Below are positions 17,700-26,611 of a stretch of DNA of 64,000 bases, in pieces. Source of the DNA: Actibacterium atlanticum (lineage in GTDB: Bacteria > Pseudomonadota > Alphaproteobacteria > Rhodobacterales > Rhodobacteraceae); the NCBI RefSeq assembly GCF_000671395.1, contig NZ_AQQY01000001.1, positions 1-64,000 on the forward strand, in the 5' to 3' direction. The position numbers and the translations under genes are program-made. The number at the start of each line of letters is the position of its first letter. Position 1 is the stretch's first letter. Under the pieces are notes generated by a model. The model was not told the DNA's origin, did not search any database, and saw nothing but the letters and a program-made list of their open reading frames with translations.

Positions 17700-18625
17700 T
17701 CAACCTGCCAGAGGTGCGCGGCACCCTGACCCATGACAAACCCCTGTCGCAGCTGACATGGCTGCGTGTGGGTGGCCCGGCGGATGTGCTGTTTCAACCG
17801 GCGGACCTGCAGGATTTGCAGGATTTCATGGCGGCCTTGGACCCGGATGTGCCGGTGTTTCCGTTGGGGGCAGGGTCAAACCTGATCGTGCGCGATGGCG
17901 GGCTGCGGGCCGTGGTGATCCGGCTTGGGCGCGGGTTTAATGGCATTCAGATCGACGGCAACCGCGCCACGATTGGCGCTGCGATGCCCGACGGGATGGC
18001 CGCGCGCAAAGCGGCGGACGCGGGGCTGGACCTGACCTTTTTGCGCACCATCCCGGGGGCAATAGGCGGGGCAGTCAAGATGAACGCAGGCTGCTATGGC
18101 AGCTATGTCGCTGATCATCTGATCAGCGCGCGGGTCGTTCTGCGCTCGGGCGAGATGGTCACGCTGACGCCGGAGGATCTGAATTTTGCCTATCGTCACT
18201 CGGACCTGCCCGATGATGCGGTTCTGGTGGACGCGGTGTTTGAGGCCGAACTGGGCGATCCGGCCGAGCTGAACGCCCGCATGGAGGCACAGCTGGCCAA
18301 ACGTGACGCCACCCAGCCCACCAAGGACCGCAGTGCAGGTTCGACCTTTCGCAATCCGGCCGGGTTTTCATCGACGGGGCGTGCCGATGATGTGCATGAC
18401 CTGAAGGCCTGGAAGGTGATTGATAACGCCGGTTTGCGTGGCTTTTCCATCGGTGGCGCGCAAATGTCTGAAAAGCATTCCAACTTTATGATCAACACAG
18501 GTGATGCATCTGCGCACGATCTCGAATCATTAGGCGAAGAAGTGCGAAAAAGGGTTTTCCAAAATAGCGGGATCAAGCTAGAGTGGGAGATCAAGAGGGT
18601 CGGTGAACCGGCCCCGCAGAAATAA
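17696..18625 (+). CDS. murB: UDP-N-acetylenolpyruvoylglucosamine reductase MurB
   Basis: A 309-residue FAD enzyme that reduces UDP-GlcNAc-enolpyruvate to UDP-MurNAc with NADPH. Motifs are [47 protein letters not shown] and AGSTFRNP, followed by [15 protein letters not shown]; this is the type I MurB layout. In relatives ddl follows. Here only a short ORF separates murB from ftsQ. Confidence 0.95.
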   Translation: MINLPEVRGTLTHDKPLSQLTWLRVGGPADVLFQPADLQDLQDFMAALDPDVPVFPLGAGSNLIVRDGGLRAVVIRLGRGFNGIQIDGNRATIGAAMPDGMAARKAADAGLDLTFLRTIPGAIGGAVKMNAGCYGSYVADHLISARVVLRSGEMVTLTPEDLNFAYRHSDLPDDAVLVDAVFEAELGDPAELNARMEAQLAKRDATQPTKDRSAGSTFRNPAGFSSTGRADDVHDLKAWKVIDNAGLRGFSIGGAQMSEKHSNFMINTGDASAHDLESLGEEVRKRVFQNSGIKLEWEIKRVGEPAPQK

Positions 18626-18665
18626 CACCAAAAGGGCGCAAAGCCCGGTTGAAAATGAGGCGGGC

Positions 18666-18821
18666 ATGTCGAGCAGGACAGCCCCGACAGTGGCGGTAAA
18701 GGCAGGCCGGGCCCCGGTTTACGGGACGAGTCTGTCACAACAGCGCACCGCGCTGCGGGAACAGGGATTCAAGGTACAGGGGCCGGGCATTGCGCCGGTT
18801 TTGGGCCTATGGCGGATGTAA
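18666..18821 (+). pseudogene. Possible 5' remnant of ddl (D-Ala-D-Ala ligase)
   Basis: A 51-codon ORF starts after a good ribosome site (GAGGCGGGC) and ends 13 bases inside ftsQ. Its product begins MSSRTAPTVAV and continues with SLS and TALREQGFKV. Ddl proteins start with the pattern VAVLxGGxSxEREVSLxSG, then ALxxxGxxV, so VAV, SLS and ALREQGFKV fall in the right order at close to the right spacing. The GG/EREV core is lost and nothing of the ATP-grasp domain remains. Position (murB-here-ftsQ) is that of ddl in relatives. A chance resemblance is possible. Confidence 0.45.
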
Positions 18822-19696
18822 GCGCGCCCAACGCGCCGCGTCGCGATCCTGCGCCCACGCGGATGGCCTATCGGATGAACCGGCTGTGGCTGACGCCGCT
18901 GTTTCGGGCGTTTTTGCGTGTTGGTCTGCCGGCGTTTACCATCCTGTTTTGTGCCGGTGTCTTTTTGTCAGATGAAACCCGGCGCGAGGAGCTGATGCTT
19001 CAGGTTTCTGATCTGCGTCGCGCGGTGGAAGAACGCCCCGAATTCATGGTCCGCCTGATGTCCATTCAGGGGGCGTCGACGGAAATTGATCAAGACATCC
19101 GCGAAGTTCTGCCGCTGGATTTTCCGGTGACCTCTTTTGATCTGGATCTTGAGCAGATGCGCCAGACCGTGGCCGGGCTGGATGCTGTGGCCAAGGCCGA
19201 ATTGCGCATTCGTCCCGGCGGTATTCTTGAAATTGAGATCACCGAGCGCGTGCCCGCCATCGTGTGGCGCGGTCGGGATGGGCTTGAGCTTCTGGATGCG
19301 GATGGGCACCGGGTCGCGCCGCTGGATCACCGGGCCAACCGGGCCGATTTGCCATTGATTGCCGGGGATGGCGCTGATGCGCAGGTGCCCGAGGCGCTGC
19401 AAATACTGGCCGCCGCCCGCCCGCTGACCCCGCGGTTGCGCGGCTTGGTCCGTGTGGGCGAACGGCGCTGGGATGTGGTGCTGGACCGCGAACAACGGAT
19501 CATGCTGCCCGAACAGGGCGCCGTGGCTGCACTTGAGCGTGTGATCGCGCTTAATCAGGCCGAAGATATGCTGGAACGCGACCTGATGGTCGTTGATATG
19601 CGAAACGCTGACCGCCCGACCCTGCGCCTTGCGCCCGGGGCCGTGTCCGAGATGCAGCGAATAAGAACAATCGAGTCAGGAGCGCTTAACCAATGA
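18809..19696 (+). CDS. ftsQ: Cell division protein FtsQ
   Basis: A 295-residue bitopic protein. A basic cytoplasmic tail, one membrane helix (about 30-50, FRAFLRVGLPAFTILFCAGV) and a periplasmic POTRA plus beta domain are visible. Characteristic stretches are VSDLRRAVEERPEFMV, PLDFPVTSFDLDLEQM and ITERVPAIVWRGRDG. It bridges FtsA/FtsZ and the FtsL-FtsI-FtsW complex. ATG 18809 was used; ATG 18863 is an alternative. The stop overlaps ftsA by 4 bp. Confidence 0.92.
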   Translation: MADVSAPNAPRRDPAPTRMAYRMNRLWLTPLFRAFLRVGLPAFTILFCAGVFLSDETRREELMLQVSDLRRAVEERPEFMVRLMSIQGASTEIDQDIREVLPLDFPVTSFDLDLEQMRQTVAGLDAVAKAELRIRPGGILEIEITERVPAIVWRGRDGLELLDADGHRVAPLDHRANRADLPLIAGDGADAQVPEALQILAAARPLTPRLRGLVRVGERRWDVVLDREQRIMLPEQGAVAALERVIALNQAEDMLERDLMVVDMRNADRPTLRLAPGAVSEMQRIRTIESGALNQ

Positions 19697-21027
19697 TTGA
19701 TCTGTACCAATCCCAACGGGCGATGCGCCGCATGCGTAAGGCGGCAATGGATCGCGGTGTGGTGGCCATTCTGGACATTGGCAGTTCGAAAATCGCCTGT
19801 CTGGTGCTGCGCTTTGATGGGCCGGATCGCTTTGGTGAAAACGATGGGATCGGGTCACTGGCGGGGCAGTCCAGCTTTCGGGTGATTGGCGCGGCAACCA
19901 CGCGTTCACGCGGGGTGCAGTTTGGCGAGATCGACGCCATGCAGGAAACCGAGCGCGCCATTCGCACCGCAGTGCAGGCGGCGCAAAAGATGGCCAACCT
20001 GCGGGTCGATCATGTGATCGCCTGTCTGGCCGGGGCGCAGCCGCGTTCTTATGGGCTGGATGGCTCTGTTGAGCTGTCGGATAGTGTCGTGACCGAAGAG
20101 GATGTGGCGCGCAGCCTTGCGGCCTGTGATGTGCCCGATTTCGGCGAGGGCCGCGAGGTTCTGCACGCCCAACCGGTGAATTTTGCGCTGGATCATCGCT
20201 CGGGCCTGGGCGATCCGCGCGGGCAGATCGGCAACCGTTTGGCCTGCGATATGCACCTGCTGACGGTCGACACCCACGTGGTGCAGAACCTGATTTACTG
20301 CATCAAACGCTGCGATCTGGAACTGGCCGGTCTGGCCAGCTCGGCCTATGTGTCGGGCGTTTCCAGCCTTGTGGAAGACGAACAGGAGCTGGGCTCCGCC
20401 TGTATTGATCTGGGCGGCGGAACCACCGGCCTGTCGATCTTTATGAAGAAACACATGATTTATGCTGACAGCGTGCGTCTGGGCGGCAATCATGTGACCT
20501 CGGATATTTCTAAGGGGCTGCAGGTGCCGCTGAGCACCGCCGAGCGCATCAAAACCTTTTATGGCGGCGTGGTCGCGACCGGCATGGACGACCGCGAGAT
20601 GATCGAGATCGGCGGCGACAGTGGCGATTACGAACATGACCGGCGCTCCGTCAGCCGGACCGAGCTGATCGGGATCATGCGTCCGCGCGTCGAGGAAATC
20701 CTTGAAGATGTCCGCGCCCGGCTTGAGGCCGCAGGGTTTGACCACCTGCCCAGCCAGCAGATCGTTCTGACGGGCGGGGGCAGCCAAATTCCGGGTCTTG
20801 ATGGTCTGGCCAGCCGCATTCTGGGGCAACAGGTGCGCCTGGGACGTCCGCTGCGCGTTCAGGGCCTGCCGCAGGCGGCGACGGGGCCGGCGTTTTCGTC
20901 TTCTGTTGGGTTGTGCCTGTTTGCGGCCCATCCCCAAGACGAATGTTGGGACTTTGACATTCCCGCTGAACGTTATCCTGCGCGCTCTTTGAAGCGCGCG
21001 ATGCGATGGTTCCGCGACAACTGGTAA
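19693..21027 (+). CDS. ftsA: Cell division protein FtsA
   Basis: A 444-residue actin-like ATPase that anchors FtsZ to the membrane. It shows VAILDIGSSKIACLV (phosphate 1), a 1C domain with NRLACDMHLLTVD, IDLGGGTTGLSIF (phosphate 2) and LTGGGSQIPGL (adenosine). The C-terminal amphipathic stretch SLKRAMRWFRDNW fits the membrane-targeting helix. A strong terminator after it separates ftsA from ftsZ. Confidence 0.95.
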   Translation: MIDLYQSQRAMRRMRKAAMDRGVVAILDIGSSKIACLVLRFDGPDRFGENDGIGSLAGQSSFRVIGAATTRSRGVQFGEIDAMQETERAIRTAVQAAQKMANLRVDHVIACLAGAQPRSYGLDGSVELSDSVVTEEDVARSLAACDVPDFGEGREVLHAQPVNFALDHRSGLGDPRGQIGNRLACDMHLLTVDTHVVQNLIYCIKRCDLELAGLASSAYVSGVSSLVEDEQELGSACIDLGGGTTGLSIFMKKHMIYADSVRLGGNHVTSDISKGLQVPLSTAERIKTFYGGVVATGMDDREMIEIGGDSGDYEHDRRSVSRTELIGIMRPRVEEILEDVRARLEAAGFDHLPSQQIVLTGGGSQIPGLDGLASRILGQQVRLGRPLRVQGLPQAATGPAFSSSVGLCLFAAHPQDECWDFDIPAERYPARSLKRAMRWFRDNW

Positions 21028-21072
21028 CCCCCAAATCCAGTGTCATTGGCGAAATGCCGCTGATATTAGGCG

Positions 21073-21110
21073 CTAATTCCCCATATTTTGTGGGGATTAG
21101 TCGTTTTTTT
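21073..21110 (+). terminator. Terminator between ftsA and ftsZ
   Basis: CTAATTCCCCA pairs with TGGGGATTAG (one bulged T) around a short AT-rich loop, followed by TCGTTTTTTT. This is a good intrinsic terminator and implies a separate ftsZ promoter downstream. Confidence 0.75.
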
Positions 21111-21112
21111 GA

Positions 21113-21132
21113 TGACGATCTGTGACGATCTC
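21113..21132 (+). promoter_or_regulatory. Tandem repeat in ftsZ promoter region
   Basis: TGACGATCTG and TGACGATCTC lie directly in tandem between the ftsA terminator and ftsZ. TAGAAT at about 21135 may be a -10 element. GAATC inside it is a GANTC site for the CcrM methylase, a cell-cycle signal in alphaproteobacteria. The role is inferred only. Confidence 0.35.
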
Positions 21133-21210
21133 GCTAGAATCACCTGCAATAAGGGTAGTGCCGCGCGCGTTTCATCGTGTGACAGGCGTATAAAAACAGG
21201 CGGACTTAAG

Positions 21211-22845
21211 ATGACACTGAACCTTTCCATGCCGGGTAGCACCGAGGAATTGAAGCCGCGGATCACCGTGTTCGGTGTGGGTGGTGCAGGCGGAAACGCT
21301 GTTAACAACATGATCGAGAAAGAGCTGGAAGGCGTGGAGTTCGTAACCGCGAACACCGATGCGCAGGCTCTGCAGCAGAACTCTTCGGCAGCCAAGATCC
21401 AGATGGGCGTGAAAGTCACCGAAGGTCTGGGCGCAGGCGCGCGTCCTTCGGTTGGCGCAGCCGCAGCGGAAGAAACGATTGAGGAAATCGTTGATCATCT
21501 GGCGGGCGCCCACATGTGCTTTATCACTGCTGGCATGGGTGGCGGCACCGGCACCGGCGCAGCCCCGATCATCGCGCAAGCCGCGCGTGAGTTGGGCGTT
21601 CTGACCGTCGGCGTTGTGACCAAACCCTTCCAGTTTGAAGGCGCCAAGCGGATGCGTCAGGCTGAAGAGGGTGTTGAGGCCCTGCAAAAGGTCGTCGACA
21701 CGCTGATCATCATCCCGAACCAGAACCTGTTCCGTCTGGCCAACGAAAAAACAACGTTCACCGAAGCGTTCAGCATGGCCGATGACGTGCTGTATCAAGG
21801 TGTGAAGGGCGTGACCGACCTGATGGTGCGCCCCGGTCTGATCAACCTGGACTTCGCCGATGTGCGCGCAGTGATGGACGAGATGGGCAAAGCCATGATG
21901 GGCACCGGCGAGGCCACGGGCGAAGATCGCGCCGTTCAGGCCGCCGAGAAAGCCATCGCCAACCCGCTGCTGGATGAAATCAGCCTGCGCGGTGCGCGCG
22001 GTGTGCTGATCAACATCACGGGCGGCTATGATCTGACCCTGTTTGAACTGGACGAGGCCGCCAACCGCATTCGCGAGGAAGTGGACAGCGAGGCCAACAT
22101 CATTGTCGGCTCGACCTTGGACACCTCGATGGACGGCACCATGCGCGTTTCGGTCGTGGCCACGGGTATCGACGCTTCGGAAACGGTTGCTGAAACACCG
22201 GTTCCGCGCCGCCGTCTGGCCGAGCCGCTGCAAACCGCAGCACCTGAAGCCGCGCCTGCGCCCGCCGCAGAAGTGCCCGCGCCAGCCGCGCCGCAAGCCG
22301 CTGCACCCGCAGCCCAAGAGCCTTCGTTGTTCCCCGGCTTTGACAGTCAAACCGCCGAAGAGCAGGCCGAAGACATCTTTGCGCAGGACGAAGAAACCGG
22401 CGATCTGCCGCCTCCGGCCTATCAGCCGCAAGCTGCCGCCGCGCCGGCTGCTTATGCGATGCCCGAAGAGCCGCAAGAGGAAGTCTTTGTTGCGCCCAAG
22501 CCGCGTGCGCCGGGCACCCCATCGCCCGAGGCACTGGCCCGTTTGCAGGCCGCCGTTTCGAAAGCACCGCGTGAGGGAGCCCCTGTGCCACGTCCGGCTG
22601 CCGCTGCGCCTGCACCGGTTGCCGCGCCCGTACCTGAGGCAGCTGCCGAACCCGCCGACAAAGCGCGCTTTGGCATTGGGTCGTTGATTAACCGCATGGC
22701 CGGTCACGGCGGTGAAGCCCCTGCGCGCAGCGAGCCGCAGGCACGTCCTCAGCCGCCGGTTCAGGGTTACACCGAAGACCCCGAGCTGGATGCCGAACAA
22801 GAGCGGATTGAGATTCCCGCCTTCCTGCGCCGTCAGGCAAACTAA
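21211..22845 (+). CDS. ftsZ: Cell division protein FtsZ
   Basis: A 544-residue tubulin-like GTPase that forms the Z-ring. The N-terminal GTPase has [21 protein letters not shown], the tubulin signature [10 protein letters not shown] (near residue 110) and [11 protein letters not shown]. After about residue 330 comes a long Ala/Pro/Glu-rich linker of about 190 residues, usual in alphaproteobacteria. The chain ends with the conserved peptide [12 protein letters not shown] that binds FtsA. ATG 21211 follows GGCGGACTTAAG. The gene is probably transcribed from its own promoter. Confidence 0.96.
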   Translation: MTLNLSMPGSTEELKPRITVFGVGGAGGNAVNNMIEKELEGVEFVTANTDAQALQQNSSAAKIQMGVKVTEGLGAGARPSVGAAAAEETIEEIVDHLAGAHMCFITAGMGGGTGTGAAPIIAQAARELGVLTVGVVTKPFQFEGAKRMRQAEEGVEALQKVVDTLIIIPNQNLFRLANEKTTFTEAFSMADDVLYQGVKGVTDLMVRPGLINLDFADVRAVMDEMGKAMMGTGEATGEDRAVQAAEKAIANPLLDEISLRGARGVLINITGGYDLTLFELDEAANRIREEVDSEANIIVGSTLDTSMDGTMRVSVVATGIDASETVAETPVPRRRLAEPLQTAAPEAAPAPAAEVPAPAAPQAAAPAAQEPSLFPGFDSQTAEEQAEDIFAQDEETGDLPPPAYQPQAAAAPAAYAMPEEPQEEVFVAPKPRAPGTPSPEALARLQAAVSKAPREGAPVPRPAAAAPAPVAAPVPEAAAEPADKARFGIGSLINRMAGHGGEAPARSEPQARPQPPVQGYTEDPELDAEQERIEIPAFLRRQAN

Positions 22846-22870
22846 ATTCTGCACTGCAACATGTGCAAGA

Positions 22871-22896
22871 AAGGGCCGGGTTTCCCGGCCCTTTTT
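22871..22896 (+). terminator. Terminator after ftsZ
   Basis: AAGGGCCGGG and CCCGGCCCTT form a perfect 10-bp stem with a TTT loop, followed by a T-run. It closes the division cluster. Confidence 0.9.
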
Positions 22897-23072
22897 CTGT
22901 TTTAAAACAGGGCATTAACCGCATGTCATAAAACTGTTGGCAAGAATCTGCCGACGTGTTCAGGCCTATGTTTCAGCCGGTTACAAAGATTGAGTTGAGT
23001 TGCCAGCCCCGACTGCGTAGGTCGTGAGTGCCGGGATCGGGGGATGCCCGGAACGTAACAATTGGGTGCATA

Positions 23073-23993
23073 TTGCAAACCACGCTGAAAACTTCTGCTG
23101 TCTTTTCCGGGGCCGGTCTTCATTCCGGCAAGCCGTCGCATATGACAGTGCTGCCCGCTTCTGCTGAATACGGAATTTGGTTTTGTCGGACCGATGTGAC
23201 CGGGGTTGACCCGTTGATCCCGGCCCGCTGGGACGCTGCTGAACAGGTTCCGCTTTGCACCCGTCTGGTGAATGACGCCGGGGTGTCGATCTCGACCGTG
23301 GAGCATATCATGGCCGCCCTTGCAGGCTGTGGCATTCAGAACGCCTTGATCGAGGTGGACGGCCCTGAGGTTCCGATCCTCGATGGCTCTTCTGCCCAGT
23401 TTGTCGAAGCCTTTATCAAATGCGGTTTCCAGCGGCAGGATGCACCCAACCGGGTGATCCGCGTGCTGCGCGAGGTCGAAGTGCGCCGTGGCGATGCCGT
23501 GGCCCGTCTGTCGCCTGCTGACACCCTTGAAATCGACTTTCACATTGACTTCGCCGACGCGGCCATCGGCCAGCAAGACAAGAGCCTGAGCATGGCCAAC
23601 GGCACGTTCGTGCGTGAACTGTGCGACAGCCGTACTTTTTGCCGCCAGGCAGATGTTGAATACATGCATGCCAATGGTCTGGCCCTTGGCGGCAATGTCG
23701 AAAACGCAGTTGTCGTTGATGGCGACAAGGTTCTAAGCCCGGGTGGCTTGCGTCACAGCGACGAAGCGGTGCGTCACAAGATGCTCGATGCGTTGGGTGA
23801 TCTGGCACTGGCTGGCGCTCCGATTTTGGGCCGTTACAGCGGTCATCGGGCCGGGCACTCGCTGACCAACGAATTGCTGCGCGCCCTGTTTGCGCAACCC
23901 GATGCCTACCGCATGGAAATCTGCGATGCCGACACCGCCCGGGTGCTGCCCGGCGTGGGTGTCAAACCAGCAGACCTGCGGGCCGTCGCCTAA
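23073..23993 (+). CDS. lpxC: UDP-3-O-acyl-GlcNAc deacetylase LpxC
   Basis: A 306-residue zinc enzyme for the committed step of lipid A synthesis. It has GLHSG, the zinc motif EHIMAALAG, VPILDGSSAQFV, HKMLDALGDLALAG and GHRAGHSLTNELL with the catalytic histidine. TTG 23073 is chosen because family members begin (M)QTTLKTS; GTG 23028 would add 15 residues with no family resemblance. The ftsZ-lpxC order is widely conserved in proteobacteria. Confidence 0.92.
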   Translation: MQTTLKTSAVFSGAGLHSGKPSHMTVLPASAEYGIWFCRTDVTGVDPLIPARWDAAEQVPLCTRLVNDAGVSISTVEHIMAALAGCGIQNALIEVDGPEVPILDGSSAQFVEAFIKCGFQRQDAPNRVIRVLREVEVRRGDAVARLSPADTLEIDFHIDFADAAIGQQDKSLSMANGTFVRELCDSRTFCRQADVEYMHANGLALGGNVENAVVVDGDKVLSPGGLRHSDEAVRHKMLDALGDLALAGAPILGRYSGHRAGHSLTNELLRALFAQPDAYRMEICDADTARVLPGVGVKPADLRAVA

Positions 23994-24000
23994 GTGATGT

Positions 24001-24037
24001 AAAATCCGGCGCAAAGACGTTTTGCACCGGATTTTTC
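24001..24037 (+). terminator. Terminator after lpxC
   Basis: AAAATCCGG-C-GCAAA pairs with TTTGC-A-CCGGATTTT (one mismatch), followed by TTCTG. It is symmetrical, so it could work in both directions. Confidence 0.85.
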
Positions 24038-24110
24038 TGTGCTAGGAGAACGGGGACGGACGGCGCCTTGAACGCGCCGCGTGAAAGCAGACAGTGGGGT
24101 TATGCGGTTC

Positions 24111-24953
24111 ATGGGCAAGATCAGAGCACGCGCAACTTGGGCCAGTGCGACTTCGCTGGTGCTGTTTTTGGCGGCTTGCGGTGGCGGCAATCGCGAAATC
24201 CCGATTGAGGCTTACTCGGCTCAGGAAATCTTTGAAAAGGGCGAGTTCGAACTTGGCCAGGGCAAGCGCAGTGCCGACGAAGCGGCGCAGTTGTTTGCCG
24301 AGGTTGAACGCCTTTACCCCTATTCCGAATGGGCCAAACGCGCGCTGATCATGCAGGCTTATGCGCTGTACGAAGCGCAAGAATACGAAGCCTCTCGCCT
24401 GTCGGCGCAGCGCTACATCGACTTCTATCCGGCAGATGAAGACGCGGCCTATGCTCAATACCTGCTTGCGTTGACCTATTACGACCAGATTGATCTGGTG
24501 GGACGTGATCAGGGGCTGACCTTTCAGGCACTGCAATCGTTGCGCACTCTGGTCGAGATTTACCCGGACAGTGAATACACCCAATCCGCGATCCTGAAGT
24601 TCGATCTGGCTTTCAACCATCTCGCCGCCAAAGAGATGGAGATCGGTCGCTATTATCTGAAGCGCAATCACCACACCGCTGCCATCAACCGTTTCCGTGT
24701 GGTCGTCGAAGATTTCCAGACGACCTCTCACACAGCTGAAGCGCTTTATCGTTTGATGGAGGCCTATCTGTCCTTGGGCCTAACGGCCGAAGCCCAGACC
24801 GCCGGTGCGATCCTTGGGTATAACTTCCAGTCGTCTGAATGGTACGAGGACGCCTATGCCCTGTTGCAGGGCCAAGGGCTGGAGCCTGATCCCGTTTCCA
24901 CCGGTTGGTTGCGCAAGATTTATCGCCAGATGCTCAAGGGCGAGTGGCTCTGA
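24111..24953 (+). CDS. bamD: Outer membrane assembly lipoprotein BamD
   Basis: A lipoprotein of about 280 residues of the BAM complex that inserts beta-barrel proteins into the outer membrane. The signal peptide ends in the lipobox FLAAC (cysteine near residue 23), followed by five TPR-like repeats. Repeat stretches include AAQLFAEVERLYPYSEWAKRA, RYIDFYPADEDAAYAQYL and IYPDSEYTQSA. ATG 24102 is an equally possible start. It lies between lpxC and recN, the usual alphaproteobacterial order. Confidence 0.92.
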   Translation: MGKIRARATWASATSLVLFLAACGGGNREIPIEAYSAQEIFEKGEFELGQGKRSADEAAQLFAEVERLYPYSEWAKRALIMQAYALYEAQEYEASRLSAQRYIDFYPADEDAAYAQYLLALTYYDQIDLVGRDQGLTFQALQSLRTLVEIYPDSEYTQSAILKFDLAFNHLAAKEMEIGRYYLKRNHHTAAINRFRVVVEDFQTTSHTAEALYRLMEAYLSLGLTAEAQTAGAILGYNFQSSEWYEDAYALLQGQGLEPDPVSTGWLRKIYRQMLKGEWL

Positions 24954-24961
24954 GGCGATCT

Positions 24962-26611
24962 GTGCTGTGTCATCTCGAAATCCGTGACCTGCTGATCATT
25001 GATCATCTTGTGCTGGAGTTTCAGCCCGGGTTGAACGTGCTGACCGGTGAAACCGGGGCGGGCAAATCCATATTGCTGGACGCGTTGGGTTTTGTTTTGG
25101 GCTGGCGAGGCCGGGCCGAACTGGTGCGCGCGGGTGCCGATCAGGGCGAGGTGATCGCCGAGTTTGCCCTGTCAGATGGCCATCCGGCTTTGGCGGTGCT
25201 GGACGACGCCGGATTGCCCGTTGATGACACTCTGATCCTGCGCCGTATCAACAAGGCCGATGGCCGCAAGACCGCATGGGTTAACGACCGCCGGGTGTCG
25301 GGCGAGGTGCTGCGCAATCTGTCAGAGTGCTTGTTAGAGTTGCACGGCCAGCATGATGATCGCGGGCTGTTGGATGCGCGTGGGCACCGGGCTTTGTTGG
25401 ATGCTTTCGGCGGGTTCGCGCCGTATCTGGATGCAACACGCGACGCATGGCGGGGGCTGTCACAGGCCCAAAAGGCTCTGGATGCGGCTTTGGCGGCATT
25501 GGCCACTGCGCGCGAAGAAGAAGATTTCCTGCGCCACGCCATGGGCGAGTTGGATGCGCTGGATCCGCAACCGGGCGAAGACGCAGAGCTGGACGCGCGC
25601 CGCCGCATGATGCAGGGCGCCGAACGCATCCGAGAAGACATCAGCCGCGCCTTTGGCGCCATGGGTGGCGATGGGGCTGAGGGCCGCTTGAGCGATGCGC
25701 TGCGTTGGTTGGAAGGCGCAACAGACGGGGCCGAAGGCCAGCTGGACAGCGCCATCGACGCGCTTGGCCGCGCCTTGGCGGAACTGGGCGAGGCCCAGCA
25801 AGGTGTGGAAACCTGCCTGCAGGCGCTGGACTTCAACCCGGCCGAACTGGAACATCTGGAAGAACGTCTGTTCGCGATCCGGGGGCTGGCGCGCAAACAC
25901 GGGGTGCAGCCGGATGATCTGGGCACGCTGGCGATTGAAATGCGTGGCAAGCTTGATGCGCTGGATGCGGGCGAAGGCGACATCGCGGCGCTGGAATTGG
26001 CCGTCAAAGAGGCGCGCGCCGCGTATCAACGCACCGCCGATGATCTGTCTGGCCGCCGGGCAGAGGCCGCTGCGCGACTGGATCAGGCTATGGCCACGGA
26101 ACTGGCCCCGCTGAAAATGGAACGTGCGGTGTTCACCACCGAGATCACCAGCGTCGCACCGGGACCCGACGGCCAAGACGCCGTCAGCTTTACCGTCGCC
26201 ACGAACCCGGGGGCGCCGGCCGGGCCGCTGAACAAGATCGCCTCGGGCGGAGAGCTGTCGCGGTTCTTACTGGCGCTCAAGGTTTGTTTGCGCGGCGAAG
26301 ATGGCTCGAAAACCCTGATTTTCGACGAGATCGACCGCGGTGTCGGTGGGGCCACCGCCGATGCGGTCGGGCGCCGCCTGAAAGCGCTGGCCGAAGGCGG
26401 GCAGGTGTTGGTGGTGACCCACTCGCCACAGGTGGCGGCGCAGGGCGCGCATCACTGGCAGGTGGCGAAAACGGTGGTGGATGGCATGACCCTGTCGCGG
26501 GTTGTGCCCCTGACCGCAGACGACCGCACCGACGAGATCGCCCGGATGCTGTCGGGCGATACAATCACACCCGAAGCGCGCGCGGCGGCGCAATCCTTGT
26601 TGGCAGGCTAA
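24962..26611 (+). CDS. recN: DNA repair protein RecN
   Basis: A 549-residue SMC-like ATPase for double-strand break repair. The N-terminal GETGAGKSILLDALGFVLG (Walker A) is followed by a long coiled-coil middle, then the signature SGGELSRFLLALK and Walker B KTLIFDEIDRGVGG. GTG 24962 gives LCHLEIRDLLIIDHL, the normal RecN beginning; the upstream part overlaps bamD and is not conserved-looking. The 3' end overlaps the convergent dehydrogenase by 4 bp. Confidence 0.94.
   Translation: MLCHLEIRDLLIIDHLVLEFQPGLNVLTGETGAGKSILLDALGFVLGWRGRAELVRAGADQGEVIAEFALSDGHPALAVLDDAGLPVDDTLILRRINKADGRKTAWVNDRRVSGEVLRNLSECLLELHGQHDDRGLLDARGHRALLDAFGGFAPYLDATRDAWRGLSQAQKALDAALAALATAREEEDFLRHAMGELDALDPQPGEDAELDARRRMMQGAERIREDISRAFGAMGGDGAEGRLSDALRWLEGATDGAEGQLDSAIDALGRALAELGEAQQGVETCLQALDFNPAELEHLEERLFAIRGLARKHGVQPDDLGTLAIEMRGKLDALDAGEGDIAALELAVKEARAAYQRTADDLSGRRAEAAARLDQAMATELAPLKMERAVFTTEITSVAPGPDGQDAVSFTVATNPGAPAGPLNKIASGGELSRFLLALKVCLRGEDGSKTLIFDEIDRGVGGATADAVGRRLKALAEGGQVLVVTHSPQVAAQGAHHWQVAKTVVDGMTLSRVVPLTADDRTDEIARMLSGDTITPEARAAAQSLLAG

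Noticed and set aside
21172-22854. A 560-codon minus-strand ORF opposite ftsZ
   Set aside because: It is the exact antisense of a conserved gene and shows shadow composition rich in Arg, His and Gly.
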